DNA of 64,000 nucleotides from positions 1 to 64,000 of the forward strand of contig JAFTOD010000004.1 of assembly GCA_017451525.1 (NCBI GenBank), given 5' to 3'. Origin of the DNA: Paludibacteraceae bacterium (GTDB taxonomy: Bacteria > Bacteroidota > Bacteroidia > Bacteroidales > Paludibacteraceae). The notes below the pieces were generated by a model. The model had not been told where the DNA came from, searched no databases, and worked only from the letters and a program-made list of their open reading frames with translations. The position numbers and the translations under genes were made by a program. Positions within the stretch are counted from its first letter, which is position 1. Each line of letters begins with the position of its first letter. Shown here piece by piece: positions 25,092 to 31,662 of the stretch.

Positions 25092-26614
25092 CGGAGCAGG
25101 TATTTTTTGCCATTGTTAATACCTATTCCTACGTAATTTTCTGGGTCAATAGGTTGTCCCAATATATTGTACCATTTTCCCGTTTGCGGCACGACGATAT
25201 TGTCTATCGCGGTTGGCTTGGTAGTTGTCACGAAGTCACATTTGATCACTCCATCAACCTCCTGTATGTTTTCTAGTTTATTGTGCGAAAAAGTCGTATA
25301 TGAGGTAATATTTCCAGACCCAGGGAATGGAACTTCTTGTTTAGCTTTTCCTTCAGTGTATGGCGATGACACTTTTTTAGCAGAAACTAGCAGGTAGCGT
25401 GCCACATAATCATTCGGACAATTGTCAAACCAGTCTTCTTCGTCAAATATCACTCGCCAAATCAGCAAGCCGTGTCCTGGTAAAAAGGCATCCCAGCCCT
25501 CTTGCTGACGATTCTCGATGTAATAAACGGTATCTGTGCGATAAGGTCCTGCTGCCACATGCTGCTCATCGCGACTAATCATATAGGTCGTTTCTCCATC
25601 TGCTGGTATTTCTAGGCTCTTAGATGTAGCCAATGCTTCTGGATTCACCCACCCCAAATAGTACTTGTCATACACCGAATAATTAGGTGGTGTATTGCCA
25701 TTGTTGAGGTAGTTGCCATATCCCATCAAAGACCATGCTCCTGGTGTATATCGTTGATCAACAGTTGGATTGCCAGTTGTTAAATAGTAATCTGGTAATC
25801 CTAATACATGGCTAAACTCATGGCAGATTGTACCTATTCCTGTACGAGCATTCGAGCTCTTTTTTATTTCATTTGAGCAAGCGTAATTGTTTAGCAGTTT
25901 TCCATCTATTTCGGGCAACTTATAGTTTGTCGCAGATGTGGCAAAATACTCTTTTTGATTGGTGTAACCAAAATACAACGCCGAAATCAAATCCCAGTTA
26001 TGTGGCCAAATGGTGGAGGCTCCGCCTCCTTCTGACTCTGCATAGCCTGCATAGATGATATACACAAAGTCCACCATACCATCATTATCATTATCATATT
26101 CAGCGAAGTCAACACCCAATTTATCAGCCCCTTGACATGCATCAATCACAAAATCAACCACATACTGGTCATTACCATCGCTCTTGTTGGCTCCATAGTA
26201 AGCCATTGATTGTGGCAGAACTACTGGTCCAACCACATCAAAATGTGGCACGTATAGTCCGTTGGATTGATCTTTGAAATATGCTTGACATGAGCCGCTT
26301 GCTCCATTGTAGGTATAATTCTCTCCGTTTGCGAGCGAGTCAAAAGCTTGAATGGTATTGGTTTCATCGAACGTAACATCCGAAAAATCTACCAAAATCA
26401 ATAATCCGCGAGGCGCAAGATTGATTTTGGGTGTTTGGCGAGGAGCCACTTTCTGTATGTTGGTATGAGCATCATGCGACACTATTGTAAAAGGCGCGCG
26501 TGCGCGATATGGCTCTTCTAAATCCAATCCTGGTAGTGGAGCTACTGCATAGGCATTCCCCCCTACTATCCATAGCAAACTTGCTATGACAGCACTATAA
26601 AAGGTCTGTTTCAT
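25088..26614 (-). CDS. Secreted M6-family metalloprotease
   Basis: The 508-residue protein has a signal peptide (about 1-23). The M6 zinc site is HEFSHVLGLPDYY (about 274-286), with the downstream Met-turn-like SLMGYGNY. Earlier it has LILVDFSDVTFD and an Asp-rich EYDNDNDGMVDFVY segment that could bind calcium. The C-terminal ~25 residues (WYNILGQPI..NGKKYLL) resemble short Bacteroidota C-terminal modules with YN(I/L)LGQ, possibly a sorting or surface signal. It is the first gene of the operon with the GntP permease and glycerate kinase, an unexpected pairing. Confidence 0.88.
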   Translation of the reverse strand: MKQTFYSAVIASLLWIVGGNAYAVAPLPGLDLEEPYRARAPFTIVSHDAHTNIQKVAPRQTPKINLAPRGLLILVDFSDVTFDETNTIQAFDSLANGENYTYNGASGSCQAYFKDQSNGLYVPHFDVVGPVVLPQSMAYYGANKSDGNDQYVVDFVIDACQGADKLGVDFAEYDNDNDGMVDFVYIIYAGYAESEGGGASTIWPHNWDLISALYFGYTNQKEYFATSATNYKLPEIDGKLLNNYACSNEIKKSSNARTGIGTICHEFSHVLGLPDYYLTTGNPTVDQRYTPGAWSLMGYGNYLNNGNTPPNYSVYDKYYLGWVNPEALATSKSLEIPADGETTYMISRDEQHVAAGPYRTDTVYYIENRQQEGWDAFLPGHGLLIWRVIFDEEDWFDNCPNDYVARYLLVSAKKVSSPYTEGKAKQEVPFPGSGNITSYTTFSHNKLENIQEVDGVIKCDFVTTTKPTAIDNIVVPQTGKWYNILGQPIDPENYVGIGINNGKKYLLR

Positions 26615-26638
26615 ATAAAATCATGTTATTTTGTCCTG

Positions 26639-26669
26639 CAAAGGTACAATTTTTTTGCAACACTACAAA
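26639..26669 (-). promoter_or_regulatory. Promoter of the M6 protease-GntP-glycerate kinase operon
   Basis: TACCTTTG lies at 26646-26639 on the minus strand with TTTG about 19 bp upstream (26669-26666). The start codon is 24 bp downstream of the box. Confidence 0.75.
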
Positions 26670-26694
26670 AAAAATGTACTTTTTTATGAAAAAA

Positions 26695-26726
26695 TTTGGT
26701 CATGTCAAAAAAAAGCAGTACCTTTG
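26695..26726 (+). promoter_or_regulatory. Promoter of tRNA-Arg
   Basis: TTTG (26695-26698), a 20-bp spacer and TACCTTTG (26719-26726). The mature tRNA begins 20 bp later. Confidence 0.8.
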
Positions 26727-26746
26727 CACCCGCTTTTGAGAAGCAT

Positions 26747-26820
26747 GGTCCGTTAGCTCAACTGAATAGAGTACCACACTACGGATGTGGGGGTTGCAGG
26801 TTTGAATCCTGCACGGATCA
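26747..26820 (+). tRNA. tRNA-Arg (anticodon ACG)
   Basis: The cloverleaf is complete: acceptor GGTCCGT/ACGGATC, D stem GCTC/GAGT, anticodon stem CCACA/TGTGG with loop CTACGGA (anticodon ACG), and T stem GCAGG/CCTGC with loop TTTGAAT. Discriminator A is at 26820 and CCA is not encoded. The A34 would be edited to inosine, and a tadA gene lies at the far end of this window. Confidence 0.95.
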
Positions 26821-26830
26821 CAAGAAAGTA

Positions 26831-26860
26831 AAAACGCTAAAGAATTCTTTAGCGTTTTTT
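26831..26860 (+). terminator. Intrinsic terminator after tRNA-Arg
   Basis: AACGCTAAAGAATTCTTTAGCGTT is a perfect inverted repeat followed by TTTT. Confidence 0.88.
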
Positions 26861-26899
26861 GTTTCCTAAATAGCTACCAGCAGTAATCATTTACATTCT

Positions 26900-27451
26900 A
26901 TGAAAGCAGTTTATATCCACGGTTTTGCAGGGTCAATCCATTCTGATACAATCACCAATCTCCGCAAGTATTATCCCGATCTTGAGTGGTGTCCACTTGA
27001 GGTTAATCACCATGTGGACGAATCCGTTCAGAGAATCAACGATTTTATTGCTTCCAACTCAGATGTCAAATACCTGATTGGCAGTTCTTTAGGTGGTTAT
27101 TATGTCCTTTGTGCTGATTTCGCAGGCAAAAAGGTAGTTATCAATCCTGTGCTCAATCCTATGTCTTCGCTCAAGAAAGCGGTGGGGGTGAATAAGTACC
27201 GTGGTCGTCGTGAGAATGGTGAGACAGAATTCAAACTGACCATGCAAGATCTCTTCCGTTTCAAAGCTTTCAAACCCAAGGATACGCCAGAAACGATTTG
27301 TCATTACACACCTCATGACCCTAATCTTGGTGAGGATATTAAGCGCGAATATCAAAAGTTCTTCGCGCATGCAGAGATGACTCCGCACCTTCGTTCGCAC
27401 TTTACCGACGAACACTATATAAAGCATAAATTAAAGGATGCTTTGCACTGA
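26900..27451 (+). CDS. YqiA/YcfP-like alpha/beta hydrolase
   Basis: The 183-residue protein starts with the short-esterase signature YIHGFAGS (4-11). The nucleophile elbow GSSLGGYY lies at about 61-68 (Ser63 in GSSLG). The family includes E. coli YqiA, an esterase acting on short acyl esters. The catalytic His is probably in the C-terminal segment (SHFTDEHYIKHKL). It lies between two tRNA genes and appears monocistronic. Confidence 0.85.
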   Translation: MKAVYIHGFAGSIHSDTITNLRKYYPDLEWCPLEVNHHVDESVQRINDFIASNSDVKYLIGSSLGGYYVLCADFAGKKVVINPVLNPMSSLKKAVGVNKYRGRRENGETEFKLTMQDLFRFKAFKPKDTPETICHYTPHDPNLGEDIKREYQKFFAHAEMTPHLRSHFTDEHYIKHKLKDALH

Positions 27452-27507
27452 ATTTCTCTTGTATAATTCAAAAAAACTAACTTGAAAATAAAATTTCGCT
27501 TATTTTG

Positions 27508-27539
27508 TTTGCATATTTGCAATTTTTGTTGTACCTTTG
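27508..27539 (+). promoter_or_regulatory. Promoter of tRNA-Leu
   Basis: TTTG (27508-27511), a 20-bp spacer and TACCTTTG (27532-27539), with the tRNA beginning 14 bp later. Confidence 0.8.
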
Positions 27540-27552
27540 CACCCGATTTTGA

Positions 27553-27638
27553 GCCGCGATGGTGGAATCGGTAGACACGAAGGACTTAAAATCCTTTGGC
27601 CAGTGATGGCTGTGCGGGTTCAAGTCCCGCTCGCGGTA
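27553..27638 (+). tRNA. tRNA-Leu (anticodon TAA)
   Basis: Acceptor GCCGCGA/TCGCGGT, anticodon stem AAGGA/TCCTT with loop CTTAAAA (anticodon TAA), a long class II variable arm (GGCCAGTGATGGCT) and T arm GCGGG/CCCGC. Discriminator A is at 27638; CCA is not encoded. Confidence 0.95.
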
Positions 27639-27652
27639 CTAAATTAATAGGG

Positions 27653-27694
27653 CAAAATCACATGAGTTTACTCAAATGTGATTTTGTCTTTTTT
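27653..27694 (+). terminator. Intrinsic terminator after tRNA-Leu
   Basis: CAAAATCACAT pairs with ATGTGATTTTG (27653-27686), followed by TCTTTTTT. Confidence 0.88.
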
Positions 27695-27718
27695 ATTTGC
27701 AAGTGGTGCGCAAGGGCT

Positions 27719-28795
27719 TTACGGTGTCAGGTAGCCGTTGAGGATTCTTCGTAACGCCGACAGGTTATGTTCATCTTTTGGGTGAACGCGGTTGGTGAGC
27801 AGTACTAAGGCGCGTTTCGCCTCTGGCAGAACGGTCACGCTGGTGCCCGTATAGCCTGTATGACGACAACTGGGGGTAAGCTCGCCTGTGGAAGTGGTCA
27901 CGCTGTCGGTCCAAAGTCCAGCATTGCAACCATTGGCACGAGTTTCTGCGGGCAGGTGCATAAACCATATTGCCCATTGTGCTACTTCTTCTGCCGTAGC
28001 AAATAGTCCCGCATTACCCGAAATCCCTTGCATCATGATTTGTGCGAGTGGATCATGCACTTTACCGCGGAGGCAACCATCTTCAAGGCACTCGGTTGGT
28101 GCGATACGATAGAGTAGTGAATCGTTTGGTAACCAGCCTATTGTGGGCAGACCGAGCTTCTTGTAATGCGTATTGCGCAGATAGCTATTGATATCTGTCC
28201 CCACAATGTTTTCTACTACTCGTTGCAAGGAGATGAAGTTGAGGCACGAATAGCGATATTTCTCTCCTACGGCTGATGGACGTTTGCATCGTGCGATGGT
28301 GTCAATCATGAAATCTGAAATCGACATGACGCTGTCCAGTTGGCGTTCGTGATAGATTTTTTCAAGTCGTTTGGCAGTCATGTATGCGGGCAACCCTGAA
28401 TAGTGTGTCATGAGATGGCGAATCTGCACATCGGGATGATAGTTCGGTATATATTGGCAAACGAAGTCATTGACATTTAATTTCCCTTCTGCACAGAGCA
28501 GTAGTGCTGCGGTACCTGCTCCAAGGGGTTTGCTCACCGATGCGAGGTCAAAGATGGTGTTGTCGGTCATCGTTTCTTTTTCTGGACAGACAGCGCGATT
28601 GCCATAGGCTTTGATATAGGCTATTTCGCCATTTTCTACTACGCATAGCACTGCACCGGGCATGATAGTGTCATTGATAGCGTCCATAATCGCCTGATCT
28701 GCACTGTCTTTCGGAAAAACAGGATTGGCAACAATACATGCAGCAGAGCTCCACATGGCCGCAATAAGGATGAGTGATTGGATTGTATTTTTCAT
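27719..28795 (-). CDS. Serine hydrolase of the beta-lactamase/penicillin-binding fold
   Basis: The 358-residue protein has a signal peptide (about 1-24). It has class C-type serine beta-lactamase/DD-peptidase motifs: SVSK (SxxK, about 91-94) in FDLASVSKPLG, a YxN-like YRYSCLNF (about 187), and HTG near the end (CRHTGYTGT). Relatives are esterases, D-aminopeptidases and cell-wall hydrolases; resistance is not implied. Its promoter is at 28818-28848, and four 11-bp TACGTA-type repeats lie about 115 bp further upstream. The YxN residue is Cys rather than Asn if the alignment is right, which would be unusual. Confidence 0.85.
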   Translation of the reverse strand: MKNTIQSLILIAAMWSSAACIVANPVFPKDSADQAIMDAINDTIMPGAVLCVVENGEIAYIKAYGNRAVCPEKETMTDNTIFDLASVSKPLGAGTAALLLCAEGKLNVNDFVCQYIPNYHPDVQIRHLMTHYSGLPAYMTAKRLEKIYHERQLDSVMSISDFMIDTIARCKRPSAVGEKYRYSCLNFISLQRVVENIVGTDINSYLRNTHYKKLGLPTIGWLPNDSLLYRIAPTECLEDGCLRGKVHDPLAQIMMQGISGNAGLFATAEEVAQWAIWFMHLPAETRANGCNAGLWTDSVTTSTGELTPSCRHTGYTGTSVTVLPEAKRALVLLTNRVHPKDEHNLSALRRILNGYLTP

Positions 28796-28817
28796 ATGTT
28801 AGATGGTATATTTTTTG

Positions 28818-28848
28818 CAAAGGTACAATTTTTTTTGCATATCTCAAA
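28818..28848 (-). promoter_or_regulatory. Promoter of the serine hydrolase gene
   Basis: TACCTTTG at 28825-28818 on the minus strand, with TTTG about 19 bp upstream. Confidence 0.75.
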
Positions 28849-28941
28849 ATATTTCCTTCAATTGATGAACATTAATTGTCGTGTATTATCTAATAGTCTT
28901 TCACCTAATTTGTCGAAGAACCCTGTCTTTCCCTTTTCATT

Positions 28942-28985
28942 TATGTACCATATACGTAGGATACACGTAGGATATACGTAGGATA
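28942..28985. repeat. Four 11-bp TACGTAGGATA repeats
   Basis: Units start at 28942 (TATGTA variant), 28953, 28964 (CACGTA variant) and 28975, exactly 11 bp apart. The unit is the reverse complement of TATCCTACGTA, the same core as the tetR leader repeats at 15794-15848. Confidence 0.8.
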
Positions 28986-29058
28986 ACCGAGTTGTTAACC
29001 TGAGAATGCCCTATCTTCCTCCTATCTTCTATATGCTTCTTTCCCGCAATCTTTCTCG

Positions 29059-29113
29059 AAACCACCTCGTTACCATTCCGATACCACCCTGTTACCACTG
29101 TATTACCATCCAA
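29059..29113. repeat. Five 11-bp WWACCA repeats
   Basis: AAACCA, TTACCA, ATACCA, TTACCA and TTACCA start at 29059/29060, 29070, 29081, 29092 and 29103; the five bases between cores vary. The period is 11 bp with a different core from the neighbouring array. Confidence 0.75.
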
Positions 29114-29145
29114 TACTTTTCCCGCACCATACTACCTGCCAAGTG

Positions 29146-29335
29146 CTCGGCGACAGTTCGCCGAGTAAATATTCTTCTATTGCCTCGACTTGTAGTCGAG
29201 TGTTCTATTTTTTCTTTGTCCATTAGCCCCGATTCGTATTCGGGTATTTCTGTTATGGTTTTACCACTCAGCGTGCACGCTGAGTATCCTTGCGTCCCTC
29301 TTGGCAGTCAAGTGCTCGGCGATAACCCGCCGAGC
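29146..29335 (-). repeat. Dispersed hairpin array, copy B
   Basis: Five hairpins: CTCGGCG/CGCCGAG (29146-29165), CTCGACT/AGTCGAG (29184-29200), CCCGATT..ATTCGGG (29228-29244), the 20-nt palindrome ACTCAGCGTGCACGCTGAGT (29266-29285) and GCTCGGCG/CGCCGAGC (29314-29335). The reverse complement matches copy A (13095-13246) in hairpin types, general order and linkers. Confidence 0.8.
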
Positions 29336-29361
29336 GAAAAACACAAGAAAATGCAATTTTT

Positions 29362-29393
29362 CTTGCAATTCCGCAAATTTTGTTGTACCTTTG
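29362..29393 (+). promoter_or_regulatory. Promoter of the DNA-binding protein-kinase pair
   Basis: CTTG (29362-29365), a 20-bp spacer and TACCTTTG (29386-29393). It rules out the frame's earliest ATG (29380) and supports the start at 29416. Confidence 0.8.
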
Positions 29394-29415
29394 CAACGAA
29401 AAACGAAAATATACT

Positions 29416-29994
29416 ATGTCCAATCTATTATCTCCTGAAATAATCCAACTCCGCAGCGATATAGAAAAACAGTTAAGTCAAACTCTCCACTCGCCTGCTG
29501 ATTTCCAATGGCTTATTCAGCAAATTTGGAATAAACAACATACCATTCTCTCCTTATCCACCATCAAACGCCTCTGGGGGTATGTGCCGAGCAATGGTGT
29601 GCCTCGGCTTTCCACGCTGAACACATTATCCCAATTCCTTGGCTATGCCGACTGGAACGCATATCTCGTGGCTTTAGAGCAACGTGGAGGCAACGAGAGT
29701 GCCATGTTTCAGGGCGAAGGCATCTCTTCTTCAGCTCTGCAACCCAACGATAGAATAGAAGTCTGCTGGCAACCCAATCGTAGGTGCGTATTCTGCTATT
29801 TAGGTAATAACCAATTTGTTGTAGAAGAATCAAAAAATGCAAAACTGCATATAGGTGACCGATTTAGTACTGCCACTTTTATGGTGGGACACCCTATGTA
29901 TTTAGATAATCTGCTTCTCTCTGATGGCACCTGCACTTCCTATGTCGCAGGTAAAATAAATGGTCTAACATCTGTAACAAAAATCAACAACTAA
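29416..29994 (+). CDS. Putative DNA-binding protein of Bacteroidota type
   Basis: The 192-residue protein has an N-terminal helical region with LSLSTIKRLWGYV followed by PRLSTLNTLSQFLGYADW (about 40-75). This pattern recurs in Bacteroidota proteins presumed to bind DNA through a helix-turn-helix. The C-terminal half (about 95-190) is beta-rich, with IEVCWQPNRRCVFCYLG. The start follows the promoter by 22 bp. It ends 12 bp before the kinase gene, so the two form an operon; the first may be a target or partner of the kinase. Function is otherwise unknown. Confidence 0.7.
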   Translation: MSNLLSPEIIQLRSDIEKQLSQTLHSPADFQWLIQQIWNKQHTILSLSTIKRLWGYVPSNGVPRLSTLNTLSQFLGYADWNAYLVALEQRGGNESAMFQGEGISSSALQPNDRIEVCWQPNRRCVFCYLGNNQFVVEESKNAKLHIGDRFSTATFMVGHPMYLDNLLLSDGTCTSYVAGKINGLTSVTKINN

Positions 29995-30006
29995 CTACAT
30001 AATACT

Positions 30007-31080
30007 ATGGACATCTCCGATTCTGGCTTCATATCTCCCGCAGCTTTCTCTGCCGACTGGCAGGATATCACGCTTCTCCAGCAGCGCAATCACAACTGTC
30101 TGTACACCGCCTCTCGCTATGGCAAACGCTATGTGTTGAAGGGCTTATCTGCTGATTGCCAGTCATTAACAGATATGCTGCTCCTCCAGCAGAAGGAGTT
30201 CTCGTTGGGCATCACGCTCAGCCATCCCAATATCGCAGAAACCTATTTTTTGGAAGAGGTTGCAGACTGCGGTAGATGTATCGTGATGGAGTATGTGGAT
30301 GGCATCACATTGGCGGAATGGCTTGCTACCAACCCCTCGCATTCGGCACGCCAGCGCGCTATGCTACAGCTCTTAGATGCGTTGGAGTACATCCATTCTC
30401 TACAACTCGTCCACCATGACCTCAAGAGTAGCAATATCCTCATCACTCGCAATGGGCAGAATGTCAAACTCATTGATTTCGGACTGAGCGAACTGGACAC
30501 CACCAATCCGCAGAACGATATACAGCACGATATACAGAAGTTCGGAGAGATTCTTCAACTGCTTTTCCCTTCTCGTTACAAACGCCTCCGCCAGCAATGT
30601 CAAAACGGACGCTTTGCTAATATGGCAGCTATCCGCCTCTCTATCGAAAAACGCCAACGCCGCCAAAAATATATCCCTTATATCATTGCAATCATCATTT
30701 TGATTATCAGTGCTTTGCTTTCTATCCATACCTATCGTCTGTACCAAGAATCCGAGCAGATGGCACAAGTGGCAAACGAGTATGTACAAAATCAGCAACG
30801 CGAGCAAGAGATGATTGAGCAGATATACAGATTAATAGACAAAGAGATAGAACAATTACAATCTGTGGCGGATAAGTCAACCTCATACTTCTCTTATACC
30901 CAGCACCCATTATATATGGGAATTTGGGCTTTGCAAGCGCAAGTGCGCGATTCGCTGGCGAATTGTTATGCCGATAATACAGACTTGAAGTATCGCTGCG
31001 TTGAAATCTGGGCACAGGAATTTGGTACTCGAGTAATGCAAATCGACGCCCAAGTCAAGGAAACCAAACCTCTTTATTGA
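30007..31080 (+). CDS. Membrane-anchored Ser/Thr protein kinase-like protein
   Basis: The 357-residue protein has a kinase domain (about 18-200) with VLKGL as the probable ATP-lysine strand, EYVDGITLAEWL as hinge region, the catalytic loop VHHDLKSSN (about 134-142) and DFGLSE (about 157-162). A single membrane segment (about 220-240) precedes a ~115-residue C-terminal domain containing a coiled-coil-like stretch (EQMAQVANEYVQNQQREQE). The catalytic domain is therefore cytoplasmic and the tail external. The N-terminal Gly-rich loop is not well conserved. It is co-transcribed with the DNA-binding-like protein upstream. Confidence 0.85.
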   Translation: MDISDSGFISPAAFSADWQDITLLQQRNHNCLYTASRYGKRYVLKGLSADCQSLTDMLLLQQKEFSLGITLSHPNIAETYFLEEVADCGRCIVMEYVDGITLAEWLATNPSHSARQRAMLQLLDALEYIHSLQLVHHDLKSSNILITRNGQNVKLIDFGLSELDTTNPQNDIQHDIQKFGEILQLLFPSRYKRLRQQCQNGRFANMAAIRLSIEKRQRRQKYIPYIIAIIILIISALLSIHTYRLYQESEQMAQVANEYVQNQQREQEMIEQIYRLIDKEIEQLQSVADKSTSYFSYTQHPLYMGIWALQAQVRDSLANCYADNTDLKYRCVEIWAQEFGTRVMQIDAQVKETKPLY

Positions 31081-31102
31081 TAATAAAGAGCAGTAATATA
31101 AG

Positions 31103-31132
31103 AAAAAATCGCTCAATCGGAGCGATTTTTTT
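31103..31132 (+). terminator. Intrinsic terminator after the kinase gene
   Basis: AAAAATCGCTC pairs with GAGCGATTTTT around AATCG, followed by TT. It overlaps the -33 box of the next promoter by a few bases. Confidence 0.88.
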
Positions 31133-31161
31133 GTATATATGCTAAAAAAATAGTATCTTTG
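31130..31161 (+). promoter_or_regulatory. Promoter of the non-coding RNA
   Basis: TTTG (31130-31133), a 20-bp spacer and TATCTTTG (31154-31161), predicting a start near 31167. Confidence 0.82.
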
Positions 31162-31166
31162 CGCCC

Positions 31167-31481
31167 GAAAAGATGATAGTAATATAAAATATTCCTCAAT
31201 AGGTAAGCAAGCGTGCCGACCTAATCTTTTCACGACATAGATAAAGTAGCATTTGCTATTTGTTCGCTAACATACCTTGAAACCTGAGAAATTTCAATTT
31301 GTATAGCGTCAATTGGGGCACGAATGAGTAGAATCATTGTTGCCGATTGGTGGTATATTTGTATGTGTATTCCGAATAAATGAGCGAATGCCCACGTGTA
31401 GGCGTGGGCGATTCGTTGTTTGGATGCACGGGTTTTCTCAGGACCTCAAGGTATGGACAAGGAATCGTTCATGCCTTTTTT
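31167..31481 (+). ncRNA. Candidate structured non-coding RNA of about 315 nt
   Basis: The interval has its own promoter and intrinsic terminator and no credible reading frame. Stems visible by eye: GAAAAGAT/ATCTTTTC (31167-31174, 31224-31231) enclosing TAGGT/ACCTA; TTGAAA/TTTCAA extended by ATAC/GTAT and CGCT/AGCG (about 31265-31308); AATGA/TCATT within GGCA/TGCC (31317-31344); and GAATGCCCACG/CGTGGGCGATTC (about 31386-31414). The loop CCTGAGAAA (31283-31291) is perfectly complementary to TTTCTCAGG (31434-31442), predicting a pseudoknot. I do not see the conserved motifs of tmRNA, RNase P RNA or SRP RNA, and the ends do not pair as in 6S RNA. Family unknown. Confidence 0.72.
31450..31481 (+). 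terminator. Intrinsic terminator of the non-coding RNA
   Basis: GGTATGGAC and GTTCATGCC form a 9-bp stem (two wobble pairs) with an 8-nt loop, followed by TTTTTT. Confidence 0.85.
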
Positions 31482-31580
31482 GTGTGCATTCGCTACTAAT
31501 TTGAATACGAAAACCATGCCACTAATACCCTTTGGCAGACGGTTGGCAGCCAAAAGAACCAACAAGAACCAGCACATTTC

Positions 31581-31611
31581 TTGCCTACCCAACGAAAAAG
31601 CACTACCTTTG
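31581..31611 (+). promoter_or_regulatory. Promoter of the 31.6-40.9 kb cluster
   Basis: TTG (31581-31583), a 20-bp spacer and TACCTTTG (31604-31611). It is the only clear promoter I can find before the 13-gene co-oriented run. Confidence 0.78.
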
Positions 31612-31662
31612 CAAAGCAAAGAAAACGAAAAGCAATAATAACTTACTAATCAACAATTTAAG

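Larger units (their letters stand above)
28849..29361. other. Repeat-filled divergent intergenic region
   Basis: No gene is supported. Read left to right it contains TACGTAGGATA repeats (28942-28985), two TATCTTC units 11 bp apart (29012, 29023), TTACCA repeats (29059-29113) and hairpin array B (29146-29335). Almost the whole interval is short-period or palindromic DNA between two divergent promoters. Confidence 0.65.

Noticed and set aside
26747-27638. Integrated mobile element at tRNA-Arg or tRNA-Leu
   Set aside because: Both tRNAs are followed by intact terminators and ordinary genes; no integrase or repeated tRNA end is visible.
27719-28795. Antibiotic-resistance beta-lactamase
   Set aside because: The fold is shared with many esterases and peptidases; the sequence gives no specific lactamase signature and the YxN motif looks altered.
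31167-31481. tmRNA, RNase P RNA, SRP RNA or 6S RNA
   Set aside because: I found no tmRNA-like ends or tag, no GAGGAAAGUCC-type RNase P core and no GGAAGCAG-type SRP motif, and the ends do not form the closing stem expected of 6S RNA. A database covariance search could still overturn this.
31420-31638. 72-residue open frame
   Set aside because: It spans the terminator of the non-coding RNA and the promoter of the next gene and has no coding-like composition.
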